A DNA stretch of 64,000 nt from an uncultured Ignavibacteria bacterium (lineage in GTDB: Bacteria; Bacteroidota; Ignavibacteria; Tepidaquicellales; OLB5), in the NCBI GenBank assembly GCA_937873695.1, contig CALMYL010000005.1:1-64000 (forward strand), given 5' to 3'. The notes below the pieces were generated by a model. That model searched no databases. It was given only the letters and a program-made list of their open reading frames with translations, and had not been told where the DNA came from. Positions 9,147 to 18,875 of the stretch are shown here, in pieces. Both the position numbers and the translations under genes were made by a program. How positions within the stretch are numbered: position 1 is the first letter of the stretch; the number at the start of each line of letters is the position of its first letter.

Positions 9147-9174
9147 TAAATTACAACAAATTAAAACCAACCGA

Positions 9175-10656
9175 ATGGCTAAAGGCTTAAACATTCTATA
9201 TTGCACCAGCGAAGTTATGCCCTACAGCAAAACTGGCGGCTTAGCAGATGTATCGAACTCGCTGCCACAGGAACTCAACGCGGCAGGTCATGCAGTGAGG
9301 ATAATTACCCCAAAATACGGCTCACTGGATGAAAGAAGGCTCAGGATCTATGAAATTAAGCGCCTTACCAACATAGAAGTGCCAATTGGCGATAAGATCG
9401 CCATTTGCAACATCAAATCTTCATTCATAGTATCGCCAAAGGGTAAAGTTCAGGTTTTTTTAATTGAAAATGAAGAGTATTTCGGCAAATCCAGTCCTTA
9501 CGTAGATGAAAAGACCGGCAAAGATTACCCCGATAACGACGAGCGCTTTATATTTTTCAACCGCGCAGTTGTGCAGGTTTTGGGTCTGCTTGGCTGGCAG
9601 CCGGATGTTATTCATTGTAATGACTGGCAGACAGGATTAATACCAGCTTACATCAAAACAATTTACGCGAAAGATCCCCTGCTTCAGAATGTAAAAAGCA
9701 TATTCACAATTCATAATATAGCCTTCCAGGGTTTATTCCCGCACTCATCATTCTTAAAAAGCGGACTTCCTGAAAATATATATAACGAAGAAGGTGTAGA
9801 ATATTACGATAAGTTCAGCATGCTGAAGACCGGTTTGGTTTACAGTGATGCTATCACAACGGTTAGCGAAAATTACGCAAAAGAAATTGCCACTACCCAC
9901 GAGTATGGTATGGGTTTTGAAGGATTGCTTAAGAAAAGAAAAAAAGATCTTTACGGAATATTGAACGGGGTTGATTATACAGTATGGAATCCCGAGCGCG
10001 ACAGTATTATTCCCTTCCGCTACACATCAAAAGAGCTTCCTTTAAAACGGGAAGATAAAAAAGCACTTTGCAAACATTTCGACCTGGAATACAACGCAGA
10101 GACCCCCGTAATAGGAATTATCTCAAGGCTTTCAGACCAAAAAGGTTTTGATATCATTCAGAAAGCTATGCCTGATCTGATGAAAGAAGACGTGCAGTTT
10201 GTGCTGCTTGGCTCAGGTGATAAAACATTCCAGAAGTTCTTTGAGGGAGTAAAGAAAAAGAATCCTAAAAAAGTCGGTGTGCACTTCGGATTTTCAGAGG
10301 AGCTGGCGCATTTAATTGAAGCAGGCAGCGATATGTTCCTGATGCCTTCGAAATATGAGCCATGCGGCTTGAACCAGATGTACAGCTTAAAATACGGCAC
10401 AATACCCATTGTAAGGGCAACAGGCGGTTTAGCTGATACCATTACCGAATTTAAGAACGGCAAAGGTAACGGCTTTGTATTTGAAAAATACGATGCGGCC
10501 GAACTGATGAAAACCATCAAGCGCGCATTGAAGCTCTTTACAAACCGCGAAGAATGGATAAAGCTGATAAGGATAGCAATGGCTTGTGATTACTCATGGG
10601 AAATATCAGCCAAAAAATATGTTGATCTTTACCGCTCAATAATGAAAAAGGGTTGA
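9175..10656 (+). CDS. glgA: Glycogen synthase (ADP-glucose type)
   Basis: A 493-residue GT5-family enzyme that adds glucosyl units from ADP-glucose to the non-reducing end of glycogen, in the cytoplasm. The diagnostic K-T-G-G-L-A-D-V motif is at residues 19-26. The C-terminal GT-B signature P-S-K-Y-E-P-C-G-L-N-Q is near residue 390, followed by A-T-G-G-L-A-D-T. Length fits the family (about 480-500). The ATG start lies 29 nt after a good -7 element. In other Bacteroidota glgA is often near a DUF4270 lipoprotein gene; a similar gene follows two positions downstream here, which supports both calls. No other glycogen gene is nearby. Confidence 0.95.
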   Translation: MAKGLNILYCTSEVMPYSKTGGLADVSNSLPQELNAAGHAVRIITPKYGSLDERRLRIYEIKRLTNIEVPIGDKIAICNIKSSFIVSPKGKVQVFLIENEEYFGKSSPYVDEKTGKDYPDNDERFIFFNRAVVQVLGLLGWQPDVIHCNDWQTGLIPAYIKTIYAKDPLLQNVKSIFTIHNIAFQGLFPHSSFLKSGLPENIYNEEGVEYYDKFSMLKTGLVYSDAITTVSENYAKEIATTHEYGMGFEGLLKKRKKDLYGILNGVDYTVWNPERDSIIPFRYTSKELPLKREDKKALCKHFDLEYNAETPVIGIISRLSDQKGFDIIQKAMPDLMKEDVQFVLLGSGDKTFQKFFEGVKKKNPKKVGVHFGFSEELAHLIEAGSDMFLMPSKYEPCGLNQMYSLKYGTIPIVRATGGLADTITEFKNGKGNGFVFEKYDAAELMKTIKRALKLFTNREEWIKLIRIAMACDYSWEISAKKYVDLYRSIMKKG

Positions 10657-10689
10657 GCATTTTGATTCACAAATAAATTATTTTATTAT

Positions 10690-10722
10690 AGGACAGTCAG
10701 TAATGCCTGTCCTGTTTCATTT
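10690..10722 (+). terminator. Probable terminator after glgA
   Basis: Stem AGGACAG / CTGTCCT (10690-10696 with 10707-10713) followed by GTTTCATTT. The T-tract is imperfect. Confidence 0.45.
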
Positions 10723-10751
10723 AGTAAAGAAATGTTAACCGGAAAAAAGGA

Positions 10752-11360
10752 TTGAACAAGGCTCTTTTTTTAGACCGCGACGGCACAATAGTTAAGGAAG
10801 TTGAAGGCAAAACCCCGGAAACTTTAGGATACCTGCTTACTGTTGAAGAAGTAGAGCTGATAGAAGGCTCCGCCGAAGCAATTGCCGCGGCAAGAAAATC
10901 AGGATATAAGATCATCGTCATAACCAACCAATCAGCGGTAGCCCGCGGCTGGCTTTCTATTGAAGAGCTTGACCGCATCAATCAGAAAATGTACGCACTG
11001 CTTAAAGAGGCAAACCCCGAAGCTGTAATAGATGCCCTGTACTATTCCCCGTATCACAAAGATGGAGTTATTGAAGAATATTCTCTCGAGCATAATTCCC
11101 GCAAACCCAATACAGGAATGATACTTGAAGCACAGAAGGAACATAATATAGAACTTTCGGGCTCCTGGATGATTGGAGATTCATTTTCTGATATGCAGGC
11201 AGGCGTAAATGCTGGTTTACACAATATTTTAGTTGAAACCGGCTACGGAAAAACAGCACACAGGAAATGTCTTGATGAAAAAGTAAAAATTGACTTTATT
11301 GCATCAAATTTATTTGATGCCGTTAAATATATAGCAAAAACACGCGAAAACAGGCAATAA
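10752..11360 (+). CDS. HAD-IIIA phosphatase, GmhB/HisB-N-like
   Basis: A 202-residue HAD hydrolase. HAD motif I is F-L-D-R-D-G-T (nucleophile D8, general acid D10). Motif II is T-N-Q-S near residue 59, R-K-P-N-T-G-M near 116 matches the heptose-bisphosphate phosphatase loop, and motif IV is I-G-D-S-F-S-D near 140. This points to D-glycero-D-manno-heptose 1,7-bisphosphate 7-phosphatase (LPS heptose synthesis) or a close relative. The cysteine-rich zinc loop of classical GmhB (C-P-H ... C-x-C-R-K-P) is replaced by S-P-Y-H ... H-N-S-R-K-P with no cysteine, so substrate choice is less certain. The start is TTG at 10752; there is no in-frame ATG near the conserved N-terminus. Confidence 0.8.
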   Translation: MNKALFLDRDGTIVKEVEGKTPETLGYLLTVEEVELIEGSAEAIAAARKSGYKIIVITNQSAVARGWLSIEELDRINQKMYALLKEANPEAVIDALYYSPYHKDGVIEEYSLEHNSRKPNTGMILEAQKEHNIELSGSWMIGDSFSDMQAGVNAGLHNILVETGYGKTAHRKCLDEKVKIDFIASNLFDAVKYIAKTRENRQ

Positions 11361-11416
11361 TAAGATTGTTGATGTACATATCTTAGTCCAAAATTATCCG
11401 AAATTACAGAATTTAG

Positions 11417-12634
11417 ATGACAAGCAAAAAACTAACAGCAGCTCTCTACAGCCTTTTAACCATAGTATCCCTTTCAATTTATACTATTGGATGCGCAGAT
11501 GATCCTTCTTCTTTGGGGCTCAATTTTATTCCGCCGGGTGAGACTACCGGAGTGAGAATATTTGATTCATATATTGATACAATGCCGATAGTTTCAAATA
11601 ACTCAAGATTTTATGTAAACACATCAGGCTCTAAAAATCTGATGGTAGGCAAAAGCGGAAGTTATGAATCAAAGGCATTGCTTAAATTCGGTGATTTCGG
11701 GGATACACGAGACAGTGCAACAGTTGTTTCGGCTAAAATGTACCTGAAGTACAAGAATTATTATTTCCCCTCTACCTCCGGCGATTCACTCGGGCAGATC
11801 GGATTTGATGTATATGAAATTAATGATTCACTAAATTTTTCTGCAATAACATATGATTCCGTTGATGCAAACACATTCGGAACTGTATCGCAGGGAAGTT
11901 ACACCGGAACACCGACCGCTGATTCGCAGGAAGTGGAGATCACACTGAATCCCGCAATGGTTAAAGAGTGGCTTGATCATGCAGGCAACCCCGGCGCCGG
12001 TTATGAAAATAACGGGATGGTACTTTCACCCAACGGTTCGTCGGTCTGCATTAAAGGATTTTTCTCAACCAACGAAGATGTATCGGTAGAGCCTAAGCTG
12101 ACTATAATTTATACAAAGAATAACGTAACCGATACATTCAGCACTTCAACATCCGATAACATTTCGCTTTCAACCGCAGTGATAAATTCGTCTTCAGAAA
12201 CTTTCACGCTTCAGGCAGGTGTAAGCTATGTTCAGCAGATGATCTTTGATATGAGTCATATCCCTTCAACTGCTACAATAAATGATGTTCAGCTGTTTTT
12301 AACCCTTGATTCGGCGAATTCGGTATTTTCAGGTCAAACAAACTACAGGGTGTTAGGTCAATTCATCAGTGACTCTGCAGGCTTAAAAACAGACCTTTTC
12401 GCTTTCACGGGTGAACCTGCCGGCGGGGGAAAGTACATGATGAGGCTTGTTGCAGCGGGCGCGCCATCACCGTTCGCCAGATGGCTTTCAGGTACAGCTA
12501 ATTACGGGCTGCTGCTGTTTGCCGGCAACCAGACAATTAACCTTGATAAATATGTATTCTATAAAGAATCTGCCGCTGACCCGCAGACGCGGCCCCGGGT
12601 TGTTATTAAATATACACCGAGGGTCACACCATGA
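11417..12634 (+). CDS. DUF4270-like lipoprotein
   Basis: A 405-residue predicted lipoprotein. The N-terminus has a signal peptide ending in I-Y-T-I-G-C, a lipobox-like site with Cys near residue 26, followed by A-D-D-P-S-S-L-G. That start (C-x-D-D-P-x-S-x-G) resembles DUF4270 lipoproteins of Bacteroidota. The rest is serine/threonine-rich and predicted to be beta-strand, with two halves that each end in a L-T-I/V-x-Y-T-like strand (about residues 230 and 400). It overlaps the next gene by 4 nt (ATGA), so the two are probably translationally coupled and may act together in the outer membrane. Function unknown. Confidence 0.65.
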   Translation: MTSKKLTAALYSLLTIVSLSIYTIGCADDPSSLGLNFIPPGETTGVRIFDSYIDTMPIVSNNSRFYVNTSGSKNLMVGKSGSYESKALLKFGDFGDTRDSATVVSAKMYLKYKNYYFPSTSGDSLGQIGFDVYEINDSLNFSAITYDSVDANTFGTVSQGSYTGTPTADSQEVEITLNPAMVKEWLDHAGNPGAGYENNGMVLSPNGSSVCIKGFFSTNEDVSVEPKLTIIYTKNNVTDTFSTSTSDNISLSTAVINSSSETFTLQAGVSYVQQMIFDMSHIPSTATINDVQLFLTLDSANSVFSGQTNYRVLGQFISDSAGLKTDLFAFTGEPAGGGKYMMRLVAAGAPSPFARWLSGTANYGLLLFAGNQTINLDKYVFYKESAADPQTRPRVVIKYTPRVTP

Positions 12635-13929
12635 TAAAGAAAAATTTTAAAATGATAAATAATTCAGCTATAAAAATTTCATTAAAGTTCTTATTCACAG
12701 TTTTTATCTTATGCTCAGGCAGTTTGTTTGCGCAGGTAGATAAGAACGGCGGTTCAATATACTCTCTTTTTGGATTGGGTGACCTCAGTTATTCATCAAG
12801 CAACCGGACTGATGCAATGGGTATTATGGGTATTGCGCTTTACGGAGATTACACCAATTCCAATAATCCGGCGGCATGGACAAGAATTCAGAATACCTTA
12901 TTCACTTCAAAGTTCAATATTGAAAACATAAGATCAACAGATGGCAACAGCAAGGCAACCCGAACCTACGGCAATTTTGAGGGTTTTGACCTTTCTATCC
13001 CATTCAATAAAGGTAATGGATGGATCTTTAATTTTGGTATTAACAACTACAGCAACGTTAATTACGATACATATTTCACCGGTACCGCAGATGGCGAAAG
13101 TTACACACAAACATACTCCGGCAACGGCGGGTTGAATAAATTCAATATCGGATTTTCATACATATTATTCAGGTATCTCAGTTTCGGCGCTCAGTTCAAT
13201 TACGCATTCGGGAATATCAATAAATCGGTAAATATAGATTTTTCTAATGTGAATCTGTATGATACCAAAAACACATCGGCCAATACAATTTCAGGGTTCT
13301 TCTTCAATTCAGGGCTTATTTTCCACGGATTCGGAAAACTGTTCAACAACAAAAAACTTGATAACATGACGCTTGGTGTCTATGTATCAACACCAACTGA
13401 GTTCAACTCAAACATAATAGGCAAATTTGGCCGCTCAACCACAACAACAGATTCAGTTTCGCTGAACGAAGGAAAACTGAAGATACCGCTGGCATTTGGC
13501 GTAGGTTTAGCAAACACTTTTAATAATAAACTTACTGTATCGGCCGATATGTATTACCAGAAATGGGATGATTATACATACTACGGCACTCACCCGGCTG
13601 AAATAAAAAACAGCATGAAAATAGGTGCAGGACTTGAATATACAGCTTCACGGAAACTTGAAGACCCGTATTTAAGCCGTATTTCATACAGGCTTGGCGG
13701 AAGTTATACCGCCGATTACCTGAAACTCAACGGCCAGGATATAAACATTATAAGCGTAAGTGCAGGCTTATCGCTGCCTATAGGTAATTACAATTCGCTC
13801 GATCTTTACGCAAAGTACAACATCCGCGGAAAAGAAACCAATGGACTTATCAAAGATGAAGTTTTCCGTTTCGGAGCATCTGTAAGGATAGGCGAATTCT
13901 GGTTCTTAAGACCTTCAGATGAATTTTAG
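12631..13929 (+). CDS. Putative outer-membrane beta-barrel protein
   Basis: A 432-residue protein with a signal peptide cleaved after L-F-A-Q. The mature part is rich in alternating aromatic/polar strands and Asn/Gly/Tyr turns. The early stretch G-L-G-D-L ... N-N-P-A-A-W is typical of OmpP1/FadL- or PorV-like barrels of Bacteroidota, which usually carry an N-P-A motif after the first strand. The last residues (V-R-I-G-E-F-W-F) form a plausible terminal barrel strand but are followed by a short tail. The start ATG overlaps the stop of the lipoprotein gene (ATGA). Likely an outer-membrane partner of that lipoprotein; substrate unknown. Confidence 0.6.
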   Translation: MIKKNFKMINNSAIKISLKFLFTVFILCSGSLFAQVDKNGGSIYSLFGLGDLSYSSSNRTDAMGIMGIALYGDYTNSNNPAAWTRIQNTLFTSKFNIENIRSTDGNSKATRTYGNFEGFDLSIPFNKGNGWIFNFGINNYSNVNYDTYFTGTADGESYTQTYSGNGGLNKFNIGFSYILFRYLSFGAQFNYAFGNINKSVNIDFSNVNLYDTKNTSANTISGFFFNSGLIFHGFGKLFNNKKLDNMTLGVYVSTPTEFNSNIIGKFGRSTTTTDSVSLNEGKLKIPLAFGVGLANTFNNKLTVSADMYYQKWDDYTYYGTHPAEIKNSMKIGAGLEYTASRKLEDPYLSRISYRLGGSYTADYLKLNGQDINIISVSAGLSLPIGNYNSLDLYAKYNIRGKETNGLIKDEVFRFGASVRIGEFWFLRPSDEF

Positions 13930-14031
13930 CCGGTTCTTTCTTTGATCTTTAGTTTGAATATTATATTAAACATTATCAGATAACTAACATTATTCAGAAA
14001 TTTCTACACTACTTAATAACACAAAATCATT

Positions 14032-15333
14032 ATGACTCACTTACAGGATTTCGATCCGCAGATCTACAGCGCTATCAGGCATGAGCTTGAAAGGCAAAAT
14101 GATAAATTAGAACTTATTGCTTCAGAAAATTTTACCAGCATTCCTGTTATGCAGGCAATGGGCTCGGTAATGACAAATAAATACGCCGAAGGTTACCCCG
14201 GCAAAAGGTATTACGGCGGCTGTGAATATGTTGATATAGCAGAAAATGTTGCCCGTGACAGGGCTAAGGAGCTTTTTGGCGCTGAATACGCGAATGTTCA
14301 GCCGCACTCAGGCTCTCAGGCTAACATGGCTGTTTACTTCGTTCTTGTTAAACCGGGCGATAAGGTCATGGGTATGGATCTTTCTCACGGCGGTCACTTA
14401 ACACACGGCTCACCCGTTAATTTTTCGGGGAAGTTATATAACTTCACGCAATACGGCATCAACCCGGATACAGAAATGCTTGATTACGATATGATAGAGA
14501 AGGTTGTTTTGGAACAGAAACCCAAAATGATAACGGTTGGCGCAAGCGCTTATTCAAGAAACATAGATTACAAGAAATTCCGCGAAATAGCAGATAAGGT
14601 TAACGCATTTCTGCTTGCTGATATAGCACACCCGGCAGGATTGATAGCCAAGGGTCTTTTAAATGACCCCGTTCCGCATTGTCATGTAGTTACAACAACA
14701 ACACATAAAACACTCCGCGGACCGCGCGGCGGCATGATATTAATGGGCACCGATTTTGAAAATCCGTTTGGCTTAACCGCCCCAAAATCAGGCAGAACCA
14801 AAATGATGAGCGAACTTCTCGATTCAATGGTTATCCCCGGCATACAGGGCGGACCACTGATGCATGTAATTGCGGCAAAAGCTGTTGCTTTCAAAGAAGC
14901 GCTGCAGGGAGATTTCAAAAAATATGCAGAACAGGTTATTAAGAACGCGAAAGCGCTTTCAGATAAGCTAACCTCATACGGCTTCAAAATAATTTCAGGC
15001 GGTACAGATAACCACCTGATGCTTATTGATCTTCGCAACAAGAATATCACCGGCAAACAGGCACAGGAGCTTCTGGATGAAGTTGGAATTACCTGTAATA
15101 AAAATGCCGTGCCGTTTGATGATAAGAGCCCGTTAATTACCAGCGGAATAAGACTTGGCACCCCGGCTTTAACCACTCGCGGTATGAATGAAAAAGATAT
15201 GGAAAAAGTAGCCGAAATGATAAACGATGTTATTACAAACCCCGGAAGCGAAGACGTAAAAAAGAGCGTACATAAAAAAATTGATGATTTAACCGGTGAA
15301 TACCCGCTTTATCCTGAATTGTTTACCTGGTAA
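14032..15333 (+). CDS. glyA: Serine hydroxymethyltransferase
   Basis: A 433-residue PLP enzyme that interconverts serine and glycine while loading one-carbon units onto tetrahydrofolate. It shows the conserved N-terminal L-I-A-S-E-N-F, the block [14 protein letters not shown], and [13 protein letters not shown] with the PLP lysine at K226. Length and start agree with the family. The gene stands alone after a 100-bp gap; a short unknown gene and tatC follow in the same direction. Confidence 0.97.
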   Translation: MTHLQDFDPQIYSAIRHELERQNDKLELIASENFTSIPVMQAMGSVMTNKYAEGYPGKRYYGGCEYVDIAENVARDRAKELFGAEYANVQPHSGSQANMAVYFVLVKPGDKVMGMDLSHGGHLTHGSPVNFSGKLYNFTQYGINPDTEMLDYDMIEKVVLEQKPKMITVGASAYSRNIDYKKFREIADKVNAFLLADIAHPAGLIAKGLLNDPVPHCHVVTTTTHKTLRGPRGGMILMGTDFENPFGLTAPKSGRTKMMSELLDSMVIPGIQGGPLMHVIAAKAVAFKEALQGDFKKYAEQVIKNAKALSDKLTSYGFKIISGGTDNHLMLIDLRNKNITGKQAQELLDEVGITCNKNAVPFDDKSPLITSGIRLGTPALTTRGMNEKDMEKVAEMINDVITNPGSEDVKKSVHKKIDDLTGEYPLYPELFTW

Positions 15334-15384
15334 TTTTACAACAAACGAACTGAATTGATACTGTCATTCATTGAAGGAGCTATA

Positions 15385-15828
15385 TTGAGCAAGACCCCGC
15401 CGGCAATAAATACCGGGGAAAGTCCTCTCAGGCAGGCGCAGTCTTCATTAAGTTCGCAGGATGTAAAAATGAATCTTGTTCAAAACGGGCCCGGCAAAAA
15501 TACCGAAAACGAAACTATTAATTGCAGGAATGTTGATAATGATGCTGTTGGCAGGATAAACGAAAATAGAATAGAACAGAATATCGATGCCACCGGTTCA
15601 GATGAGTCCGCGGATGATTGCGACAAAAAAATACTTGAGTTCAGAAATACTGAAAGCGAAGTATTACACAAAATTAACGTTAACCTTGAAACAGAAAACA
15701 CAGAAACTGAAAGATCTATGACAATGAACTCAGCTGAAATGGAAGCATTCCGGAGAAAATATGATGAGTTGATGAAACAGCTTGAAACAGAGCGTTTCGA
15801 AAGGGAATTAATAGCGCGCAGCAGGTAG
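15385..15828 (+). CDS. Hypothetical hydrophilic protein
   Basis: About 147 residues, very hydrophilic and rich in Asn, Glu, Ser and Thr. There is no signal peptide or membrane segment, and the C-terminus is predicted to be helical (M-E-A-F-R-R-K-Y-D-E-L-M-K-Q-L-E-T-E-R). I do not recognise a family. The TTG at 15385 is preferred because AAGGAG lies 5 nt upstream; an earlier in-frame TTG at 15355 has no such site. It ends 3 nt before tatC, so the two are probably co-transcribed. It is not a TatA/TatB protein, because the required N-terminal membrane helix is absent. Confidence 0.5.
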   Translation: MSKTPPAINTGESPLRQAQSSLSSQDVKMNLVQNGPGKNTENETINCRNVDNDAVGRINENRIEQNIDATGSDESADDCDKKILEFRNTESEVLHKINVNLETENTETERSMTMNSAEMEAFRRKYDELMKQLETERFERELIARSR

Positions 15829-15831
15829 TAT

Positions 15832-16590
15832 ATGGCAGAAAACGATGTATTGCCGGAGGAGAACCAGCCGGGAGAAATGGGTTTCTGGGAGCATCTCGAA
15901 GAACTGAGATGGAGGCTCATAAAATCATTGATAGGTGTTGTTTTAGGCGGCATAATAGCCGCTGTATTCATAGATTATATTATGAACGATTTTCTTTTAG
16001 CCCCCGCCACTAAAACAACTCCTCCGCTTGAACTTATTAACCTGAAACCGTACGGACAGCTTGTTCTTTATTTTGAAGTAATTCTGGTATGCGGAGTTAT
16101 CCTGAGCATACCTAACCTGTTTTACCAATTGTGGAAGTTCATCGAGCCAGGCCTGCTTCCGGGTGAAAGAAGATATATTTCTTCAATAGTAGTATTTTCA
16201 TCAATATGTTTTCTTGGAGGTATTTCATTCGCATATTTTGTTATGCTGCCTACTGCACTTAAATTCTTCGCGGAGTTCGGTACACAGGCAATCACAAACA
16301 ATATAGCAGTTGACGAGTATTTCAGTTTCGTGATCTCAGTCATGCTTGCTGCCGGAATTGTATTTGAACTGCCTATGATATCATTCTTTCTTTCAAAAAT
16401 AGGCATATTGACGCCGAAATTCATGCGCAGGTACCGCAAGCATGCCATAATAATAATTCTGATTCTTGCGGGAATATTGACGCCGAGTCCGGATGTAACC
16501 AGTCAGCTGCTGCTGGGAATACCGCTGCTGATACTTTATGAGATCAGCATAATAATATCAAAGCTATCGCAGCCTAAAAGAAACGAATAA
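15832..16590 (+). CDS. tatC: Sec-independent protein translocase TatC
   Basis: A 252-residue polytopic membrane protein of the twin-arginine pathway, which exports folded proteins. The family signature F-W-E-H-L-E-E-L-R-W-R-L is at residues 18-29. A glycine-rich first membrane helix follows, then the conserved periplasmic P-G-L-L-P-G-E-R-R and a proline/phenylalanine-rich block (F-A-Y-F-V-M-L-P) in the middle. About six membrane segments can be drawn. No tatA/tatB gene is in the window. The start ATG comes 3 nt after the preceding stop. Confidence 0.95.
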   Translation: MAENDVLPEENQPGEMGFWEHLEELRWRLIKSLIGVVLGGIIAAVFIDYIMNDFLLAPATKTTPPLELINLKPYGQLVLYFEVILVCGVILSIPNLFYQLWKFIEPGLLPGERRYISSIVVFSSICFLGGISFAYFVMLPTALKFFAEFGTQAITNNIAVDEYFSFVISVMLAAGIVFELPMISFFLSKIGILTPKFMRRYRKHAIIIILILAGILTPSPDVTSQLLLGIPLLILYEISIIISKLSQPKRNE

Positions 16591-16605
16591 AGTTATAACT
16601 TGAAA

Positions 16606-17583
16606 ATGGATCTTGATCTTAAAAAAATATCACAGCCTATAGAAATTGAACTTGATGAATTCAGGGTCCACTTTCGTGAAGCAATACGCTCTAAAGTAGC
16701 CCTTGTAGATCTTATCAGCAAGTATATATTAAGGCAGAAGGGCAAGAAGATACGCCCGATACTAGTTCTGCTATCGGCAAAACTCTGCGGTGATATTACC
16801 CCGCGGAGCTATACTGCGGCCACTTTGGTCGAAATGCTGCATACTGCTACGCTCATACACGATGATGTTGTTGATGATGCGCAGTCAAGGCGCGGACTGG
16901 CTTCAATAAATGCAGTGTGGAAGAATAAAATTGCCGTATTAATGGGTGATTTTATGCTTTCACGCGGTTTGCTGCTTGCGCTTGAAAACGATGAGTGCGG
17001 TTTCCTGAAGATAACTTCAAGGGCAGTAAAGCGCATGAGCGAAGGCGAGCTTCTGCAGATACAGAAAAACAGGAAGTTTGATGTTAATGAAGAAACATAT
17101 TTCAGGATCATTTCCGATAAAACCGCATCTCTTATAAATGCGTGCTGCGAGCTTGGCGCTGCAAGTACATCAAAAGATAAAAATGAGATCAGACTGATGG
17201 GTGAATTCGGTGAAAACATTGGAATTGCGTTCCAGCTTCGCGATGATTTGCTTGATTACATCGGCAAAAAGAAGATTATGGGTAAATCCTCAGGCAGCGA
17301 CCTGAAAGAAAAAAAATTCACACTGCCTTTGATCCACTCGCTTAACAATTCAACCAAAAAGGAAGCCAAAGAGATCGTCAGCCTTGTTAAGAACGGTTCA
17401 TACAGCAAAAGCAGAAGCATTGTTATGGATTTTATAAAAGAACATAACGGAATTGATTATACAATCAGTAAAACAAAGGAATACTGCATGAGCGCGAAGA
17501 ATAATCTGCAGTCATTTAGATCATCAGAGACTAAGGACACTATGATAAAATTCGTTGATTTTATCAGTGAAAGAGTTAACTAA
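16606..17583 (+). CDS. Polyprenyl diphosphate synthase
   Basis: A trans-isoprenyl diphosphate synthase of about 325 residues that condenses isopentenyl diphosphate units onto an allylic primer. It probably makes the side chain of menaquinone or another quinone. The first aspartate-rich motif D-D-V-V-D-D is near residues 86-91 with R-R following (A-Q-S-R-R-G). The second motif D-D-L-L-D is near 213-217, and G-K-K-I-R-P-I near 45-51 is the primer-binding block. Chain length cannot be read reliably from sequence. The ATG at 16606 or a TTG two codons earlier may be the start. Confidence 0.9.
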   Translation: MDLDLKKISQPIEIELDEFRVHFREAIRSKVALVDLISKYILRQKGKKIRPILVLLSAKLCGDITPRSYTAATLVEMLHTATLIHDDVVDDAQSRRGLASINAVWKNKIAVLMGDFMLSRGLLLALENDECGFLKITSRAVKRMSEGELLQIQKNRKFDVNEETYFRIISDKTASLINACCELGAASTSKDKNEIRLMGEFGENIGIAFQLRDDLLDYIGKKKIMGKSSGSDLKEKKFTLPLIHSLNNSTKKEAKEIVSLVKNGSYSKSRSIVMDFIKEHNGIDYTISKTKEYCMSAKNNLQSFRSSETKDTMIKFVDFISERVN

Positions 17584-17604
17584 AAAGTTTCTGACTGAAC
17601 AACT

Positions 17605-18735
17605 CTACGGTAACCTTTCAAGCCACCTGGAAAAAAAAAGGTCATAAACATAATACTTACCATTTTCAAAATATATCAACTCCTTATCCAATAATGATTT
17701 AATAGAATTGTTGATTGAACTGGGAGCAGTTAAGCCGTATTTCTTAATAAATGACATAGAAGTGACCGATTTAATTCCCCTTTCCTTTGCAATTGCCTTC
17801 AATAAATTCCACTGCAATAGCGGCATCAGATTTTTATATTCGTTATATATACCCTCATTTTCATTCAGAATTTCATTTGCGGTTTCCCAAACACTCCTTT
17901 CTGTTATGACACTTCTGTAACCGGAGTAAAGCTTATTGCAGAAGTATTGAACGTAATACGTATAGCAGCTTGTGAATTCCAGGATAGATTGAATAGCCGC
18001 ATCATTGATTTTAGTATTATTATCCTTAAATTTACTTTCAATGAACGAAGCATATTCGGTTTCTTTGATATTATTCAGAAAAAGCATTTCAGTACTTTGG
18101 TAAAAAGGGCGGGAACTGCTTGTAAACATTGAATGCATCATGTGTTTTTTACTGCCGGAGTAAATAAAGCTTACATTTTGCATTGACTGGATCTCGCTTC
18201 TCAGAATTGCTTCAATGTTTCCTTCCGGATATTCCGTGATTTGCTGAAACTCATCAATTGCTATAACAATTCTTCCTTTCTTAGATTTGACTCTAAGATA
18301 TGCAAATATCTCCTTCAAAGAAGGCAGCAAGCTCTCACTTCTTTCTACAGCAAATTCAAGCAGGGGTTCTCCTGTGTACTTATCTGCAGAAACCCTCGGT
18401 CTGATATTCTTGAAAATCTCCAAAGTTTGTTTGAAGAACTTCTCTGGTTTAGTTTCAAGCTTACGTAAAACAGCATTGGAAAATACCTTAACAAAATCGT
18501 TTAAACTTTGTGTTTGATAGATATCACAATAAATGGCCGTACTTTTTTTACTATCTTCAAGCATTCTGAATAAATGGAATATCAGACCGGTTTTTCCCAT
18601 TCTCCTAAGGGAGTATAATGTAACATTCCTTCCATTATTCACAGCAGAAGTTAATTTCGCGGTTTCTTCCCGCCTATTGCAGAATTCATTTTCTGACCTA
18701 TAACCTGTAATTATGAACGGATTTTCAATTTTCAT
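17605..18735 (-). CDS. AAA ATPase (archaeal-type ATPase_2 family)
   Basis: About 376 residues from the preferred ATG. The N-terminal N-P-F-I-I-T-G-Y ... F-C-N-R-R-E-E and a Walker A of the form S-L-R-R-M-G-K-T identify the P-loop STAND-like ATPase family common in Archaea and some Bacteroidota. Walker B is I-A-I-D-E-F, and a conserved S-G-S-K-K-H-M-M sensor region follows. The C-terminus resembles a winged helix (P-S-S-I-N-N-S-I-K-S-L-L-D-K-E-L). The role is unknown; relatives are suspected in defence or mobile-element biology. A longer TTG start at 18810 would place a near-perfect inverted repeat inside the gene, which argues for the ATG. It is a single minus-strand gene between plus-strand housekeeping genes, suggesting insertion. 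Confidence 0.8.
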   Translation of the reverse strand: MKIENPFIITGYRSENEFCNRREETAKLTSAVNNGRNVTLYSLRRMGKTGLIFHLFRMLEDSKKSTAIYCDIYQTQSLNDFVKVFSNAVLRKLETKPEKFFKQTLEIFKNIRPRVSADKYTGEPLLEFAVERSESLLPSLKEIFAYLRVKSKKGRIVIAIDEFQQITEYPEGNIEAILRSEIQSMQNVSFIYSGSKKHMMHSMFTSSSRPFYQSTEMLFLNNIKETEYASFIESKFKDNNTKINDAAIQSILEFTSCYTYYVQYFCNKLYSGYRSVITERSVWETANEILNENEGIYNEYKNLMPLLQWNLLKAIAKERGIKSVTSMSFIKKYGLTAPSSINNSIKSLLDKELIYFENGKYYVYDLFFSRWLERLP

Positions 18736-18755
18736 ACATAAATTTCCCGTTTTGA

Positions 18756-18800
18756 TTTCGTATTTACCGTTTCGGCTTTTACGAAACGTAAAATACGAAA
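18756..18800. repeat. Long inverted repeat upstream of the ATPase gene
   Basis: Arms 18756-18774 and 18782-18800 pair at 17 of 19 positions around a 7-nt loop (arm form TTTCGTATTTACCGTTTCG). It sits just upstream of the ATPase start, where it could be an operator or a 5'-UTR hairpin. Confidence 0.7.
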
Positions 18801-18875
18801 AATTATTCAAAATTCAAAATTTAATAAATATTTTGTCATTGAGTTGAAAGAAATATAGGGTTAAATTACAACTAT

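Noticed and set aside
14682-15176. 164-residue minus-strand frame inside glyA
   Set aside because: Antisense shadow of a conserved enzyme; no signal or family.
15385-15828. TatA/TatB candidate because it precedes tatC
   Set aside because: No N-terminal membrane helix; it is entirely hydrophilic.
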